DNA of 64,000 bases. It comes from an uncultured Colwellia sp. GTDB taxonomy: Bacteria > Pseudomonadota > Gammaproteobacteria > Enterobacterales > Alteromonadaceae. The DNA is taken from positions 62,001 through 126,000 of the forward strand of contig CAJXQI010000009.1 of the NCBI GenBank assembly GCA_913058395.1. The letters are read 5' to 3'. Made by a program: the position numbers and the translations under genes. The notes beneath the pieces are model-generated. The model saw nothing but the letters and a program-made list of their open reading frames with translations. It searched no databases and was not told the DNA's origin. Of this stretch, positions 1 through 9,491 are shown piece after piece. Every line of letters starts with the position of its first letter. Within the stretch, counting starts at the first letter, position 1.

Positions 1-10
1 ATTTACTGTT

Positions 11-337
11 TTACTTACTATTTTTTGTTGCTGATTCTTGCTGCTGATAATAGCTATTAACCTTATCTTTAAATACTTTCGGGTTAACCGGTGATGTTGC
101 TGGTAGTCGAATAGTTAACTCATGATCATCGATACTCAACGTTGAATTAAGCTCTTGCCACGGCGTAATATAAATCACTTTAGGCTGCTCTTGAGAGCCT
201 TGTACCTGTGTTTCTATAACGTAAGTTGCTGGCTTTTTAGTACTAGTTACTGCTTGCTGCGCATGAGCAGTTGATAAAACAAAAAATAACGAGATAACAC
301 TCAATATCGACACTGGCTTTTTAGCAAAAAGCTTCAT
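11..337 (-). CDS. small secreted protein of unknown function
   Basis: About 108 residues. The N-terminus has a clear Sec signal peptide (basic start, hydrophobic stretch, cleavage near AHA-QQ). The mature part is short and polar and I recognise no domain. I chose the ATG at 337 over the one at 352: GGGAGA lies at a good distance upstream of 337, and the longer start would overlap the preceding gene. The upstream TPR lipoprotein gene ends at 339, and its last codons double as this ribosome binding site, so the two are probably translationally coupled. It is the last gene of the leftward operon visible here. The function is unknown; an exported accessory part of the same envelope system is an inference from position only. 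Confidence 0.7.
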   Translation of the reverse strand: MKLFAKKPVSILSVISLFFVLSTAHAQQAVTSTKKPATYVIETQVQGSQEQPKVIYITPWQELNSTLSIDDHELTIRLPATSPVNPKVFKDKVNSYYQQQESATKNSK

Positions 338-338
338 C

Positions 339-1124
339 TTATTCTCCCGCATTTGTCTGTGCTAATTTTAACGATAATCCTGCCAACCAGCGCTGAACCT
401 GTTTATCATCTTGATGAATCATTAAATATGCTTGGTAGTGTTGTTGTGCTAATGCCAACTTTCCTTGGTACAGTTCAGCTAAAATCGCTAAATTTAAATG
501 TGCATCAGCATAGTTAGGTAAACTATTTAATGCCGCTAAATAGCTTTGCTCCGCTACTTGAAATTCTCCACGTTGACGCGCCAATACGCCATTTAAATTA
601 TGTGCATAAGGGCTAATTGGATTGACCTTTAGTGCTTGATTAATTTTTTCTTGAGCCAGCACTAATTGCTGTGTTTTTTGCGCGATTATCGCTTGATTTA
701 AATAGCTACCAGAAAGTTCTGGGCTTAGTACTATCACCTGAGAAAACAAATCATTTGCTTGTTGCCATTGCTCTGCTTGCATTGCCGATAGTGCGCGCTG
801 ATATAGCTCACTAATATTGCTTGGAATACTTTGCTGCATTTGTTTTTGCTTACGCTGGTATTCTAAGCTTTGCTCAGTCGGCTTAAATGCATCTTGCTGA
901 TTTGTATCGCTGGCTAGCTTATTGTCTGGCGGTGTAGACGACTTTTCTAATTCAGTTTCATCTACCAATGCTTTTGCTAATTTTTTCAACTCAGCTTGTT
1001 GCTCTTCAGCGCTTACAGCCTCGTCAGTGTCATTTATTGTCGAACACGCCGATAGCATCACCGTAAAAAGCCCGATAGCGATAGCATTTTTATGCTGCTG
1101 CAAATGGCGATTAAAATAACGCAT
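339..1124 (-). CDS. TPR-repeat lipoprotein
   Basis: About 261 residues. A lipobox (LSAC, Cys about residue 27) marks a lipoprotein. The C-terminal half carries several tetratricopeptide repeats, visible as the alternating A-L-Y-G/N pattern, for example around NPISPYAHNLNGVLARQRG and LPNYADAHLNLAILAE. TPR lipoproteins of this kind act as scaffolds, as PilF does for secretins. The ATG at 1124 is preceded by GAGG six bases upstream and fits better than the ATG at 1157, which would overlap the upstream gene by about 47 bases. It still overlaps that 1084-residue TPR gene by 14 bases, so the two are coupled. A PilF-like pilotin role is possible, but no pilus or secretin gene is in the window. Confidence 0.75.
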   Translation of the reverse strand: MRYFNRHLQQHKNAIAIGLFTVMLSACSTINDTDEAVSAEEQQAELKKLAKALVDETELEKSSTPPDNKLASDTNQQDAFKPTEQSLEYQRKQKQMQQSIPSNISELYQRALSAMQAEQWQQANDLFSQVIVLSPELSGSYLNQAIIAQKTQQLVLAQEKINQALKVNPISPYAHNLNGVLARQRGEFQVAEQSYLAALNSLPNYADAHLNLAILAELYQGKLALAQQHYQAYLMIHQDDKQVQRWLAGLSLKLAQTNAGE

Positions 1125-4100
1125 AAATAACCTCTGGCTGCTTTTCAGTTTTATCAAATTTCGCTGGCTCTAACGTGGCAAGTGCAATAAAGCTTTTCTT
1201 AATCCATTCATCATATAAACCTTGCCAAGCGCGTTCAGCATTATTGCTATATAACTCGATCGCTTTTTCTTCAAAAGGATAAGCTAATTCTTCCAACAAA
1301 ATGCTATATTCTTCTGCCGCCAATTCATCAAGCCCTTTTGGTAGTTGCGATGCTAAAACATCAGCGGCTAATAGTTGGTACATACTGGCCAACTGATAAT
1401 TCGCTTTCGGCACAAACTCAGCTAAACCAAAACCAAACACTTGCTGGTAATAACTAACCGCCTGCTTTAATGACTTTTGCTTGCGCTTCAAGCTTTTATT
1501 AAGTGGTAATGTCAACTTAGCCGCATTAAAGCTTTGTTGATGTGCGCGACCAAGTTCATATGCCGCCATTGACACTAAGTATGTTGAACGCTGCTGCACA
1601 GCTAACTCAAGATTAATATTTGATGAGTTGGTGACACTGGTTTTATGTGAGCTTAATAGCTTTCGGTACCAGAAATAACGTTTATTTGGCTCATTGGTTT
1701 CGCGATAAAACTCTGACATTTTAAAACGCACTTCTTGCGCTATTGCAAAAGGCTCTGGATAGCTATGTGCATAAGTTCGAAAGTGGATAATAGCTTTTTC
1801 AATATCTTTAGCTTTTAGGTAGTTTTCTGCGATGCTGTATTGCAGTTCACGTTTTAGCTCAGTCGAGTCAGCAGTTTTTTGCATAATAATTAACTGTTCA
1901 GCTGCTCGATCATATTGCGCCAATTGTTGATAGCTATCAGCCAATTTTGCAGGAATACTAATGCTATATTCATGACTTGGGAATTGCTGCTGAAATGCTA
2001 ACAATACTGAAACAGCTTTACCCCAATGTTGATTGCTCAATAATAAGTTGGCAGCATCAAATTCGGCATTTGCGCGGTAACTCGCTTTCGGCGTAACGTT
2101 ACCAAGGCGCAGCCAATGTTCTATGGCTAATTCCGGATCGTTTTCTTTAGCCGCTTGTCCCTGCAGATAAATACTCGATGCAATTAGCTCATTGATTTCA
2201 TAAACTTTGGCCTTATCCGCTTTTGATTTAACAGCCTTACCGCTGTTTTTCTGACTGACAAAATTTAACGCCAACAAGTAACTCTGTTCTGCTGAGGAAT
2301 ATTGCTGCTGTTGATAGAAGCTATTGGCTTTAAGTTGGCTAGCAATTTGAACTTGCTTAAAAGCAGTAGTTGAAAGCTTAGCCTTTATCGTTGCCATGGC
2401 ACTTGGCAAAGTGTTCGACGTAATATCATAGTGACTTAAGATAAAGTCACTATAAAAATGTACGTTATCAAAGTCATCGCTTGCAAATGAATACTGCGCG
2501 GCTTGGCTTGCCAATACTTTAGCACGCTCATCATTAGGGTAATTAACAACAAAAGCGCGGTCTAATTCTGCACGTTGATTAATAAGTACAGTTTGCTCTG
2601 ACTCTTGTGCCGACAATAATAGTTTACGTATGGTTAATGTTGTCGCATATGCCGCAGCTTGCTTTATCTGTGCGTGCTTTTCGCTTAACTCAACAGTAAC
2701 GTTTGTTTGTTCAATCACTTGGCTATTCACTTCAGCGCTACCGGTAACATTACCGTAGGCCAAATATTGATAACTGGTAAGGGCATTTTGATAATGCTGA
2801 GCCTCAAAACTAGCATCAGCATAAAGCGACTCTTCTGCAATTAAATCAATCTTCGCTGCTGCAATAGTTTCTGGATAGTTATCTTGTGTAAGTTTAACTA
2901 TTTCAAGGTAGCCACCCAACCAGTTTGCGGCGTTGGCAAAAGCGGAAATTTTAGTTTCTGGCGTTTTGCTGTCTTGAGCATAGGCATACAAACGACGACT
3001 ACGTTGTTCGCTAAATTGTAATAACGACGGAATAACTTCTTGCTGTTGCTCGGGGCTAGCTAACGGCCAAAAATCACTATTAAGGCCATACTGTTCAACA
3101 TAGCCTTGTTGCAAAGTTCGCACTTGTGGATGGTCACCACGCTTTTTAGCCATAGCAATTAGCGCTAAACTAAAACGAGTAGACCAAATATTACTTGGGT
3201 TACGCTGTATATAGGCTTGGTAAGTTAATTCAGCATCGTGATCAAGCTTTTTCTCTATTAGGAATGATGCAAGCGCTTTAAACAATACATGTTCAAGTGC
3301 AGCAACATGCTGATTTTCTTCGGTTAACGGCTGATAGCTATCGAATAATGCAATTAGGCTTTGTACTTGTTCTTGTTGACTCAATGAAATAGTTAAAATA
3401 CGTAAAGTATCACCGACTAAACTTTGCTTGGACTGACTCAGTTGAGCAAAATCATCATCACTCGCTGCGCGCAGCTCTTCATTATCAAATTGTTGATACT
3501 TAGCAACAATACGTTCTTGTGAAGTTTTTATGATTAGCTGTTCTCGAATAAGCTCCGATAAAACCTTCATAAACTCTTGGTCGGCCTTAACCAAGTTATT
3601 GGCTTTAAATTGCGACCAACCCGACATATAAATACTATTTAAACGATACTTTTCATTCTGCTCTGCCTTTAATACTCTTTGATAAGCGGCTAATGCATTG
3701 CTGTAATCTTGTTGGCTGTAATAAATTTCAGCTTGTCGAAATGCTAGTTCCGCCAAGTGCTGAGTTTGCGGATAAAGTGCCACGAGTTGCTGAGTTATTG
3801 CTAAGCTTTTGGCTAATTCACCTTGTAAGTCGTAGGCTTTAGCTAGCTGATAATATAGCTTTTCATTCTCAGGACGGTTCGGGTAACGCTTTAACAGCCC
3901 TTGATAATCAGAGATTAATTTAGCTAGCAATACATCAGAGCTTTTTGCATCAAGTTCCGTTAAGCCAAATTCTTGAAAGTATTCAGTATCTAGCTCAACC
4001 AGACGATAATTAATTTGCGCTCGCACATTCGTATCTGGTTCTAGCGTTAGCATAGCTTGATAGATTTCAGCTAACTTAGCACTGCGAATTTTTTTCGATA

Positions 4101-4365
4101 ATCGTTGTTTAACAAGTTGCTCTTGCTCAAGTTTATCGTCTTCGTTAGCTTGCTGAATCGACTTTGCTAAGTCAGCTAAACTATCACGCTTCACGGTTGA
4201 TTGGTTTGTTTCTGGTGTCGTGCTATTTTCATCATCAGGAAATAACTGACATGCGACCAAAGAAAGTGCTAATAAATGCACGCTGGCGACTTTGCCAAAT
4301 TGCGCTAAACCGCTATGCGCCTTTAACAAACCTTTATTCCCTGAACTAGTTGCAGCAATTGGCAT
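1111..4365 (-). CDS. large TPR-repeat lipoprotein, 1084 aa
   Basis: The N-terminus has a lipobox (LVAC, Cys about residue 39), so this is probably an outer-membrane-anchored lipoprotein. Most of the remainder is helical TPR-type repeat, for example KLYYQLAKAYDLQGELAKSL followed by repeats near AELAFRQAEIYYSQQDYSNALAAYQRVL, with further sets near the middle and C-terminus. The arrangement resembles YbgF/BamD-like scaffolds but is far longer. Its ATG overlaps the stop of the upstream gene by one base (TAATG), a sign of coupling. AGGAG lies ten bases before the start. TPR solenoids bind proteins, so a scaffold role in the envelope complex encoded by this operon is likely but inferred. I cannot assign a named family. 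Confidence 0.75.
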   Translation of the reverse strand: MPIAATSSGNKGLLKAHSGLAQFGKVASVHLLALSLVACQLFPDDENSTTPETNQSTVKRDSLADLAKSIQQANEDDKLEQEQLVKQRLSKKIRSAKLAEIYQAMLTLEPDTNVRAQINYRLVELDTEYFQEFGLTELDAKSSDVLLAKLISDYQGLLKRYPNRPENEKLYYQLAKAYDLQGELAKSLAITQQLVALYPQTQHLAELAFRQAEIYYSQQDYSNALAAYQRVLKAEQNEKYRLNSIYMSGWSQFKANNLVKADQEFMKVLSELIREQLIIKTSQERIVAKYQQFDNEELRAASDDDFAQLSQSKQSLVGDTLRILTISLSQQEQVQSLIALFDSYQPLTEENQHVAALEHVLFKALASFLIEKKLDHDAELTYQAYIQRNPSNIWSTRFSLALIAMAKKRGDHPQVRTLQQGYVEQYGLNSDFWPLASPEQQQEVIPSLLQFSEQRSRRLYAYAQDSKTPETKISAFANAANWLGGYLEIVKLTQDNYPETIAAAKIDLIAEESLYADASFEAQHYQNALTSYQYLAYGNVTGSAEVNSQVIEQTNVTVELSEKHAQIKQAAAYATTLTIRKLLLSAQESEQTVLINQRAELDRAFVVNYPNDERAKVLASQAAQYSFASDDFDNVHFYSDFILSHYDITSNTLPSAMATIKAKLSTTAFKQVQIASQLKANSFYQQQQYSSAEQSYLLALNFVSQKNSGKAVKSKADKAKVYEINELIASSIYLQGQAAKENDPELAIEHWLRLGNVTPKASYRANAEFDAANLLLSNQHWGKAVSVLLAFQQQFPSHEYSISIPAKLADSYQQLAQYDRAAEQLIIMQKTADSTELKRELQYSIAENYLKAKDIEKAIIHFRTYAHSYPEPFAIAQEVRFKMSEFYRETNEPNKRYFWYRKLLSSHKTSVTNSSNINLELAVQQRSTYLVSMAAYELGRAHQQSFNAAKLTLPLNKSLKRKQKSLKQAVSYYQQVFGFGLAEFVPKANYQLASMYQLLAADVLASQLPKGLDELAAEEYSILLEELAYPFEEKAIELYSNNAERAWQGLYDEWIKKSFIALATLEPAKFDKTEKQPEVIYALF

Positions 4366-6749
4366 TATTCATCAACTCCTTCGCTGCTAATAACATCGTC
4401 AACTTCATTTGGTAAATCAGCTACTAACTTTTCTGCGCTAATTTCCTTTTTATCATTTATTAGAAAATTGTCATTTTTTGCAATATCGATTTTTTTAAAC
4501 TCTTCCAATATTTTTGCCATAGCTCGACGACTATGATGTAAGTAATAATTTAAGCTTTGGCGTTGTTCAGCAATGAAAGCTAACAAATCATCTTGAATAT
4601 TCTCATTGGTTGCGTTGCCTAATGCTGCTACCGAGTGTTTCAGTCGTAAGCTGTCTTGGGCAATTATCTGTTGTCTTTGCTTCAATTTTGGCAAGTCTAA
4701 GCCTGCTTTACTGAGCGAGCCTAAATCAAACTCAGCATCAATAGAATTAAGCATTTCACTGCCAATTGCAGTGTCACTACCTTTATTCACTAACTGCTGA
4801 ATCGCAGTTACCTGATTCATTTGCTGCTGTAATTTAGCGAGTAACTTATCTAACTGCTTTAGTTGTGTTTGATGTTGCCACAAGCGCTGTGGAAATTTCT
4901 GTTGTAGTTGCCAAGTAAGCGCACCTTCAACACGGTTCAAACGCTGTTGGTATTTGGGTACTTTCTTTTTGTAGCGCTCATTGTTTGCCATGGCGCTTAA
5001 AACACTTTTACTCTTTGCAATACGTTGTAGCCATTCTTGTTGCTGGGCCGAGGCAAATACTTTAGCGTCCGCGTGCATTTTTGCTTCATTCAATCGATGA
5101 GCGAGTTGATCTCGACTATTTTGCAATTTAACAATTTGGTTTTGATATTTTTGTGTTTGTTGCTGGGCAATAATTCTAGCTTGGCGACGCTCGTTTAACA
5201 CAATGGCGTAATCTAACCATTGCACTTGTTGTTGTTGTTGCGCTATTTGTTTTGTTAATTCGTCAAGCTCACTCGCTTTATCGAACTGCCCAGTTAATTT
5301 AACGCTGGCAATGGCTTTTTCCCACCATACAGATGCAAGCAACGCTTTATCGCTCTTAGATGCAAAATCGCCAGTAACGGTAACAGGATTCGCGATTAGC
5401 TGTTGTTCAAATTCAGTTAAACTCGTAAGTTGCTGCTGATATTTACTTTCCAACTGTAGATATTGATTGAGCGCGGTATCAAGATCTCTTTGTATTAGGT
5501 ATTGACGAGCTAATAACACATCAGCTTGCCAGCCTAGATAACTAGCTGGGTAACGTGTCGATAATAAACTAAAAATAGCTTTTGACTCTGGGTAATGTTG
5601 AGTTTGTAAACTTGCATAAGCAAACAAAAACAATGCTTGCTCGGTAAAAGGGCTATTTTGTGGGAAGTTGGCTAATTCTTTATAAGCTAATGAATATTGC
5701 TCTTGCTCGACATAAAGTTGAGCGAGTAAAAGACTGGCATAATCTTGTAATGATTGTTTTTCATGTGCTGATTCATCGATATTTTGCAGGCTAGCAGTGT
5801 TATCGTTTGAAAGTGCTTCACTGGAAAACAATTGCTGCCAAAAGCTTTGCTCTGGTGCTTGCCAGCTCATTAACTTTAACTTAACTAATGCTTTCTCAGC
5901 ATTTTCAACGTCTTTTTGTTCAATATGTAGTAGAGCTGTATTCAGTAAAATATAAGCATCAGCCTGTTGAGTTTTTAATTCACTATTTTCTAATGGCATT
6001 GCCATTTCAAGGTGCAGATTCGCTGGCTGAGGCCAATATGCTAGCTGACTTAAAATGTGATATTGCTGATAATAGCCCTCAGGTAAATGATTAAGTTTCG
6101 CTAACGTTTGCTGAGCACGAGCTTTTTGTTGTTGGCTAATTTGTTGTTCAGCTAATTGCAACAAGGCAACGGCTAATAAATCCTGAGAAGCGAAGTAGTC
6201 GAAACGCTCTCCCGACTTTTGTTCAGCTTTTGATAGCGCTGAGCTATTTTGAACTGAATTAGGTGATAATGTCTGCGACAATTTATTGGTGATGCTCGTT
6301 AGGTTTTTTTCCGCTTCGCGATACAAACCTAACGATACTTGTAAACCTGCTTCAAATAACAATGCGTTGTCATTAACAACCGGCAAACGAGCTTTGTTAT
6401 AAGTCAATTGTCGTAGCGCTAATTCTGGCTGCCCTTGAAAGTAATGAAATAAGGCTTTGCGATAAAGTTTTTTCGCTAGTTTTTCAGGCTCAGCAACGTG
6501 AAATGCATATTCATCATTTGGTTGGTAATCAGTTGGTGCTTGAAGCTCAGTTTTAGAAGTCGTTGAAAGCTGTACTTCAGTTTCTAGGCCACTAAACGCT
6601 GTTGCTGAGCTAGACATACTTAATAATGCTAACAGTGATAACGCAGGTGAAAGTCGCCCATCCAATAATCGAATATTTCGTTTCACGCTAGCAACCTGCT
6701 TAGTCACTATTAAATTGATTTTTTTTCTACTGCCAAACGTCATCGTCAT
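4365..6749 (-). CDS. exported TPR / coiled-coil protein, about 794 aa
   Basis: The protein has a basic N-terminus and a hydrophobic stretch ending near SSSATAFSG, read as a signal peptide. TPR-like repeats follow in the first half (FHYFQGQPELALRQLTYNKARLP region and later AYASLQTQHYPESKAIFSLLSTRYP). A long Gln/Lys-rich coiled coil covers roughly residues 510-680. I chose the ATG at 6749, with AGG nine bases upstream. An ATG at 6788 overlaps the upstream gene and has its AGGA touching the start codon. Its stop overlaps the ATG of the next TPR lipoprotein gene. Together with that neighbour it looks like a structural pair. The function is unknown. Confidence 0.7.
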   Translation of the reverse strand: MTMTFGSRKKINLIVTKQVASVKRNIRLLDGRLSPALSLLALLSMSSSATAFSGLETEVQLSTTSKTELQAPTDYQPNDEYAFHVAEPEKLAKKLYRKALFHYFQGQPELALRQLTYNKARLPVVNDNALLFEAGLQVSLGLYREAEKNLTSITNKLSQTLSPNSVQNSSALSKAEQKSGERFDYFASQDLLAVALLQLAEQQISQQQKARAQQTLAKLNHLPEGYYQQYHILSQLAYWPQPANLHLEMAMPLENSELKTQQADAYILLNTALLHIEQKDVENAEKALVKLKLMSWQAPEQSFWQQLFSSEALSNDNTASLQNIDESAHEKQSLQDYASLLLAQLYVEQEQYSLAYKELANFPQNSPFTEQALFLFAYASLQTQHYPESKAIFSLLSTRYPASYLGWQADVLLARQYLIQRDLDTALNQYLQLESKYQQQLTSLTEFEQQLIANPVTVTGDFASKSDKALLASVWWEKAIASVKLTGQFDKASELDELTKQIAQQQQQVQWLDYAIVLNERRQARIIAQQQTQKYQNQIVKLQNSRDQLAHRLNEAKMHADAKVFASAQQQEWLQRIAKSKSVLSAMANNERYKKKVPKYQQRLNRVEGALTWQLQQKFPQRLWQHQTQLKQLDKLLAKLQQQMNQVTAIQQLVNKGSDTAIGSEMLNSIDAEFDLGSLSKAGLDLPKLKQRQQIIAQDSLRLKHSVAALGNATNENIQDDLLAFIAEQRQSLNYYLHHSRRAMAKILEEFKKIDIAKNDNFLINDKKEISAEKLVADLPNEVDDVISSEGVDE

Positions 6750-6775
6750 ATATATCAGCCTGTAAGCAAAACGCC

Positions 6776-7342
6776 TTACAGTAACCATTCCTCAACAACT
6801 ACTTTCGCGCGATAATCTTGCGTTTGATCTTCTATTTTAAGCTCAAGCATGATGGCATCGTCTTCTTTAACAAATTGATAATTTGCTGCACGTTTAACGG
6901 GTCTTTTTTCATTGTCGTAACCAATAAAAATTGCCGTTAGTTCATGTTCACCTTTTTTCAAATTACCTTGATATAGCCCTTGAATTCCACCTTCTTCTAA
7001 AGCTTTCCGTTGTCGTTCGGTATAAAGAAAACCGGCAACATCTTCATCATCAATTTTCAGCTCTACGCTGTCGAGGGTAAAGAATTTACCAATATCAACA
7101 GAAACAAAAACGGCGATTTGTGTGCTGGCAGGAAACAGTAAGTCTTCTTCCAAAATAAACAATTCACGGTTTAGCTTTAACACTTGTTGCTTAATGTCTT
7201 CTAACTCATTTGCTACTGCACTGCTTTCTTGTGCAGGCATATTTTTAGCCACGTTGTCTTGAGCATTACTTTGCGTAACAAACACGGCTGTTGATAAGAA
7301 GATAAACAGCAGGCTATAAATTGTTGTGAATGTTTTTTTCAT
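6776..7342 (-). CDS. secreted protein of unknown function with coiled-coil start
   Basis: 188 residues. The signal peptide ends near SNAQD. After it comes a short coiled coil (VANELEDIKQQVLKLNRELFILEEDLLFP), then a beta-rich domain that looks immunoglobulin-like (SVELKIDDEDVAGFLY, LKKGEHELTAIFIGYD). The phrase KGEHELTAIFIG resembles PEGA-type folds found in extracellular accessory proteins, but I cannot assign a family. AGGGA stands five bases before the ATG, so the start is secure. The gene lies about 100 bases after the DUF3570 gene and slightly overlaps or abuts the next TPR gene. It is probably periplasmic and part of the same complex. Confidence 0.7.
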   Translation of the reverse strand: MKKTFTTIYSLLFIFLSTAVFVTQSNAQDNVAKNMPAQESSAVANELEDIKQQVLKLNRELFILEEDLLFPASTQIAVFVSVDIGKFFTLDSVELKIDDEDVAGFLYTERQRKALEEGGIQGLYQGNLKKGEHELTAIFIGYDNEKRPVKRAANYQFVKEDDAIMLELKIEDQTQDYRAKVVVEEWLL

Positions 7343-7443
7343 TTTGGTCCCTAAAATAATACCGAAAATTTTTTCATTGGTGATTGTTTAATATTTACTT
7401 TCTAATAATGGCTAATAAACTATTTATCGCTCATCACTGTCAG

Positions 7444-8589
7444 CTAAAAATAAACGCTAACAAAAGCACGTACAACATTGGCAGAAAAGGCATAAAACGG
7501 TTCAGCACCTACGCCACCTTCCGCATTCGGATTACGAAAATTATTATAATTAAAACGTATGTGATCCCACTGTAAACTCACTTCTGATTGCCAATCATTG
7601 GGCGAAAAACTACTAGGAATTTTATAAGTAAGTCCCATCCCCAAGGTTAAATCATCAAAATCACTTAACTCTTTATCACGTGCCAAATAGTTTTGTGCAT
7701 CACGGTGGGCAAATAAATCACTGTAAAAGTTGGCAGCCGTTTGTTTGTAGTAACGTGCTTTAACTTCTAGCTCAAAACTGTCAGCAAACGGCTGTCGATA
7801 CATCAACTCAAAATCTTGTGAGTTAATATCCCAGCTGTCGGTAAAATAACGATAATGTGCGAATAACGCGGCTCGGTAAGGTAAGTAGTAGCTAGACGAT
7901 AGTTTCACTGCAAAAGAGTTACGAGTATTTGGGTAAATTTCTGATTGATAACTCACCCCCGCAGCATTGCTTGCATCAATAAAGCGTACCGTACGATATG
8001 GGTTATTTAAATAACCTTCATCAGCTACAGCTTCAATATTAATACCTGCTGTTAGGTTTCTCGTTAATATTTGATTAATGCCGGCACGAACACGATATTG
8101 TTCACTGTTTTCTAGAAAATTTTCGTCGCCGTTACGTTTGATTTCATTGTCACCAACGACTAAACCAAAGCTAACAGTGGTTAAATCACCAAAAGTGTCA
8201 TGAGAAATATTTAGTGCGACTGACTTTGCCAAATAATCACTTTCATCACTTTGACCAACGGTAATTGCCATCAGTGTTTTGTCATGCAAATATTCCGCGC
8301 CAAGTTGAAATTCTTTACGTTCTTCGGTGTAAGGGCTTGCTGTACTCATCACATCAACTGAGGCTGAGGAAATGGTATCAACATAGTAATAAGCTGAAAC
8401 TGCTAATGACTCACTTGCTTTTTTACGTACCAGTACTGCGGGGCCGTCGATAGACATGCCGCCACCTTGATAGCTGTGATACAGCACATCAGCCTGGTCT
8501 TTTTCAAGTACAGCTGCCTGAGTGTCTAGGGAAAACAAGACAAATATAGCAATGAATAAAATGCAAAATTTCTGATTAGTTACAACCAC
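7444..8589 (-). CDS. DUF3570 outer-membrane beta-barrel protein
   Basis: About 381 residues from a GTG at 8589, which has GGAGG five bases upstream. The longer reading from 8673 only runs over the DUF4266 gene. After a signal peptide (ending DTQAA) the mature start resembles DUF3570, with HSYQGGGMSIDGPAVLVRK near the N-terminus. The rest alternates amphipathic strands with aromatic residues, and the last residue is Phe (VRAFVSVYF), the usual beta-barrel C-terminal signal for BAM. DUF3570 proteins are commonly found beside DUF4266 lipoproteins and thioredoxin-like proteins, as here. The substrate is unknown. Transport or anchoring of a redox protein at the outer membrane is a guess. Confidence 0.8.
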   Translation of the reverse strand: MVVTNQKFCILFIAIFVLFSLDTQAAVLEKDQADVLYHSYQGGGMSIDGPAVLVRKKASESLAVSAYYYVDTISSASVDVMSTASPYTEERKEFQLGAEYLHDKTLMAITVGQSDESDYLAKSVALNISHDTFGDLTTVSFGLVVGDNEIKRNGDENFLENSEQYRVRAGINQILTRNLTAGINIEAVADEGYLNNPYRTVRFIDASNAAGVSYQSEIYPNTRNSFAVKLSSSYYLPYRAALFAHYRYFTDSWDINSQDFELMYRQPFADSFELEVKARYYKQTAANFYSDLFAHRDAQNYLARDKELSDFDDLTLGMGLTYKIPSSFSPNDWQSEVSLQWDHIRFNYNNFRNPNAEGGVGAEPFYAFSANVVRAFVSVYF

Positions 8590-8872
8590 AACCGCCTCCA
8601 CCACTACCTTCAGCACCACGACCTGATTCACGCGCTTCAAATACATGAGCAACATGGCGATTAGCAATACCATGGCGATTAGCTGACATTATAGGGTCGG
8701 CTAAATTTTGACGTTCGTATGGTTTTACCCAAGGCTTCACACCCATTTGCGCACAACCTGTTAAGGTCAAAAATGCAAAAGCAGCGCTAAGATGAATACA
8801 CATTCGCCACACTTTTTTGACACTCTGTGAAGGTAAAATCTGACCTTTTAGCAAGTGATATCTAGCTAACAT
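8576..8872 (-). CDS. DUF4266 lipoprotein with Gly/Cys-rich tail
   Basis: 98 residues. The signal segment ends in a lipobox (LTLTGC), and the mature part is only about 56 residues. It contains the DUF4266 hallmark VKPYERQNLADPIM and ends in a run of glycines with two cysteines (GGGGCGCN). The tail could bind a metal or a cofactor, or be modified; that is inference. The DNA of the Gly tail also forms the GGAGG ribosome binding site of the downstream DUF3570 gene, so the two genes overlap by 14 bases. The start at 8872 lies three bases after the TlpA stop. A later ATG at 8803 would still give a lipoprotein signal. The neighbours TlpA and DUF3570 are the usual partners of this family. Confidence 0.8.
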   Translation of the reverse strand: MLARYHLLKGQILPSQSVKKVWRMCIHLSAAFAFLTLTGCAQMGVKPWVKPYERQNLADPIMSANRHGIANRHVAHVFEARESGRGAEGSGGGGCGCN

Positions 8873-8874
8873 AA

Positions 8875-9411
8875 TTATTCTCTGATCAACTGTTTAATAA
8901 CTTTGGCGTACTTTTTTTCATAACCTTTTTGATAGCCACGAAAAACAGAACGAACCTTGCCATGGCGATCAATAATAACGGTGGTAGGCATAGCTTCTAC
9001 ATTGTAAGCTGCGGAAATTTGATTGCTGGCGTCGAAGAATATAGGAAAATCTACGCCTAGCTCTTTAATGTAATCAAGCCCTGCTTGGTTTTCCTGCTCA
9101 ACATTAACACCCCATACCGCAACACCTAAGTCTTCATATTGATCATGAAATTCTTGCAGTATTGGCATTTCGGTTCGACATGGGCCACACCATGAAGCCC
9201 AAAAGTTAATGACGATAATATTACCGCGCTGCTCGTTGAGGTTGAGGTTATTCCCCGACATCGTTTTCAAGGTAAAGTCTGGGGCATCATCACCTAAACT
9301 AAGCGCTTGGCTTGTCGTACTCATTAGCGTGACAAGTGAAAATAACGTTGCAACAAATAAACTTCTACCTGTATTACTTTTCTGTGTTGCTCGTTTACCA
9401 AATAATGTCAT
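8875..9411 (-). CDS. TlpA/ResA-type periplasmic thioredoxin
   Basis: 178 residues. An N-terminal hydrophobic segment (ending SQALS) is either a signal peptide or an anchor. The thioredoxin fold follows, with the active site WCGPC at about residues 73-77 and a cis-Pro region AMPTTVIID. The GDDAPDFTLKTMSG start is typical of the AhpC/TSA-Redoxin-like TlpA group. Such proteins reduce specific extracytoplasmic disulfides, often cytochrome c apoprotein cysteines or copper-site cysteines. Likely substrates in this operon are the CxxCH proteins and the Cys-tailed DUF4266 lipoprotein (inference). AGGG lies seven bases before the ATG. It forms a tight cluster with DUF4266 and DUF3570. Confidence 0.88.
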   Translation of the reverse strand: MTLFGKRATQKSNTGRSLFVATLFSLVTLMSTTSQALSLGDDAPDFTLKTMSGNNLNLNEQRGNIIVINFWASWCGPCRTEMPILQEFHDQYEDLGVAVWGVNVEQENQAGLDYIKELGVDFPIFFDASNQISAAYNVEAMPTTVIIDRHGKVRSVFRGYQKGYEKKYAKVIKQLIRE

Positions 9412-9491
9412 GTTAGTGCCCTATTCCTTTACGCTAGAATTTTTCTAAATGTAGTATTTTATTGCTGTGCGTCTATCTCAAGATTTATTAT

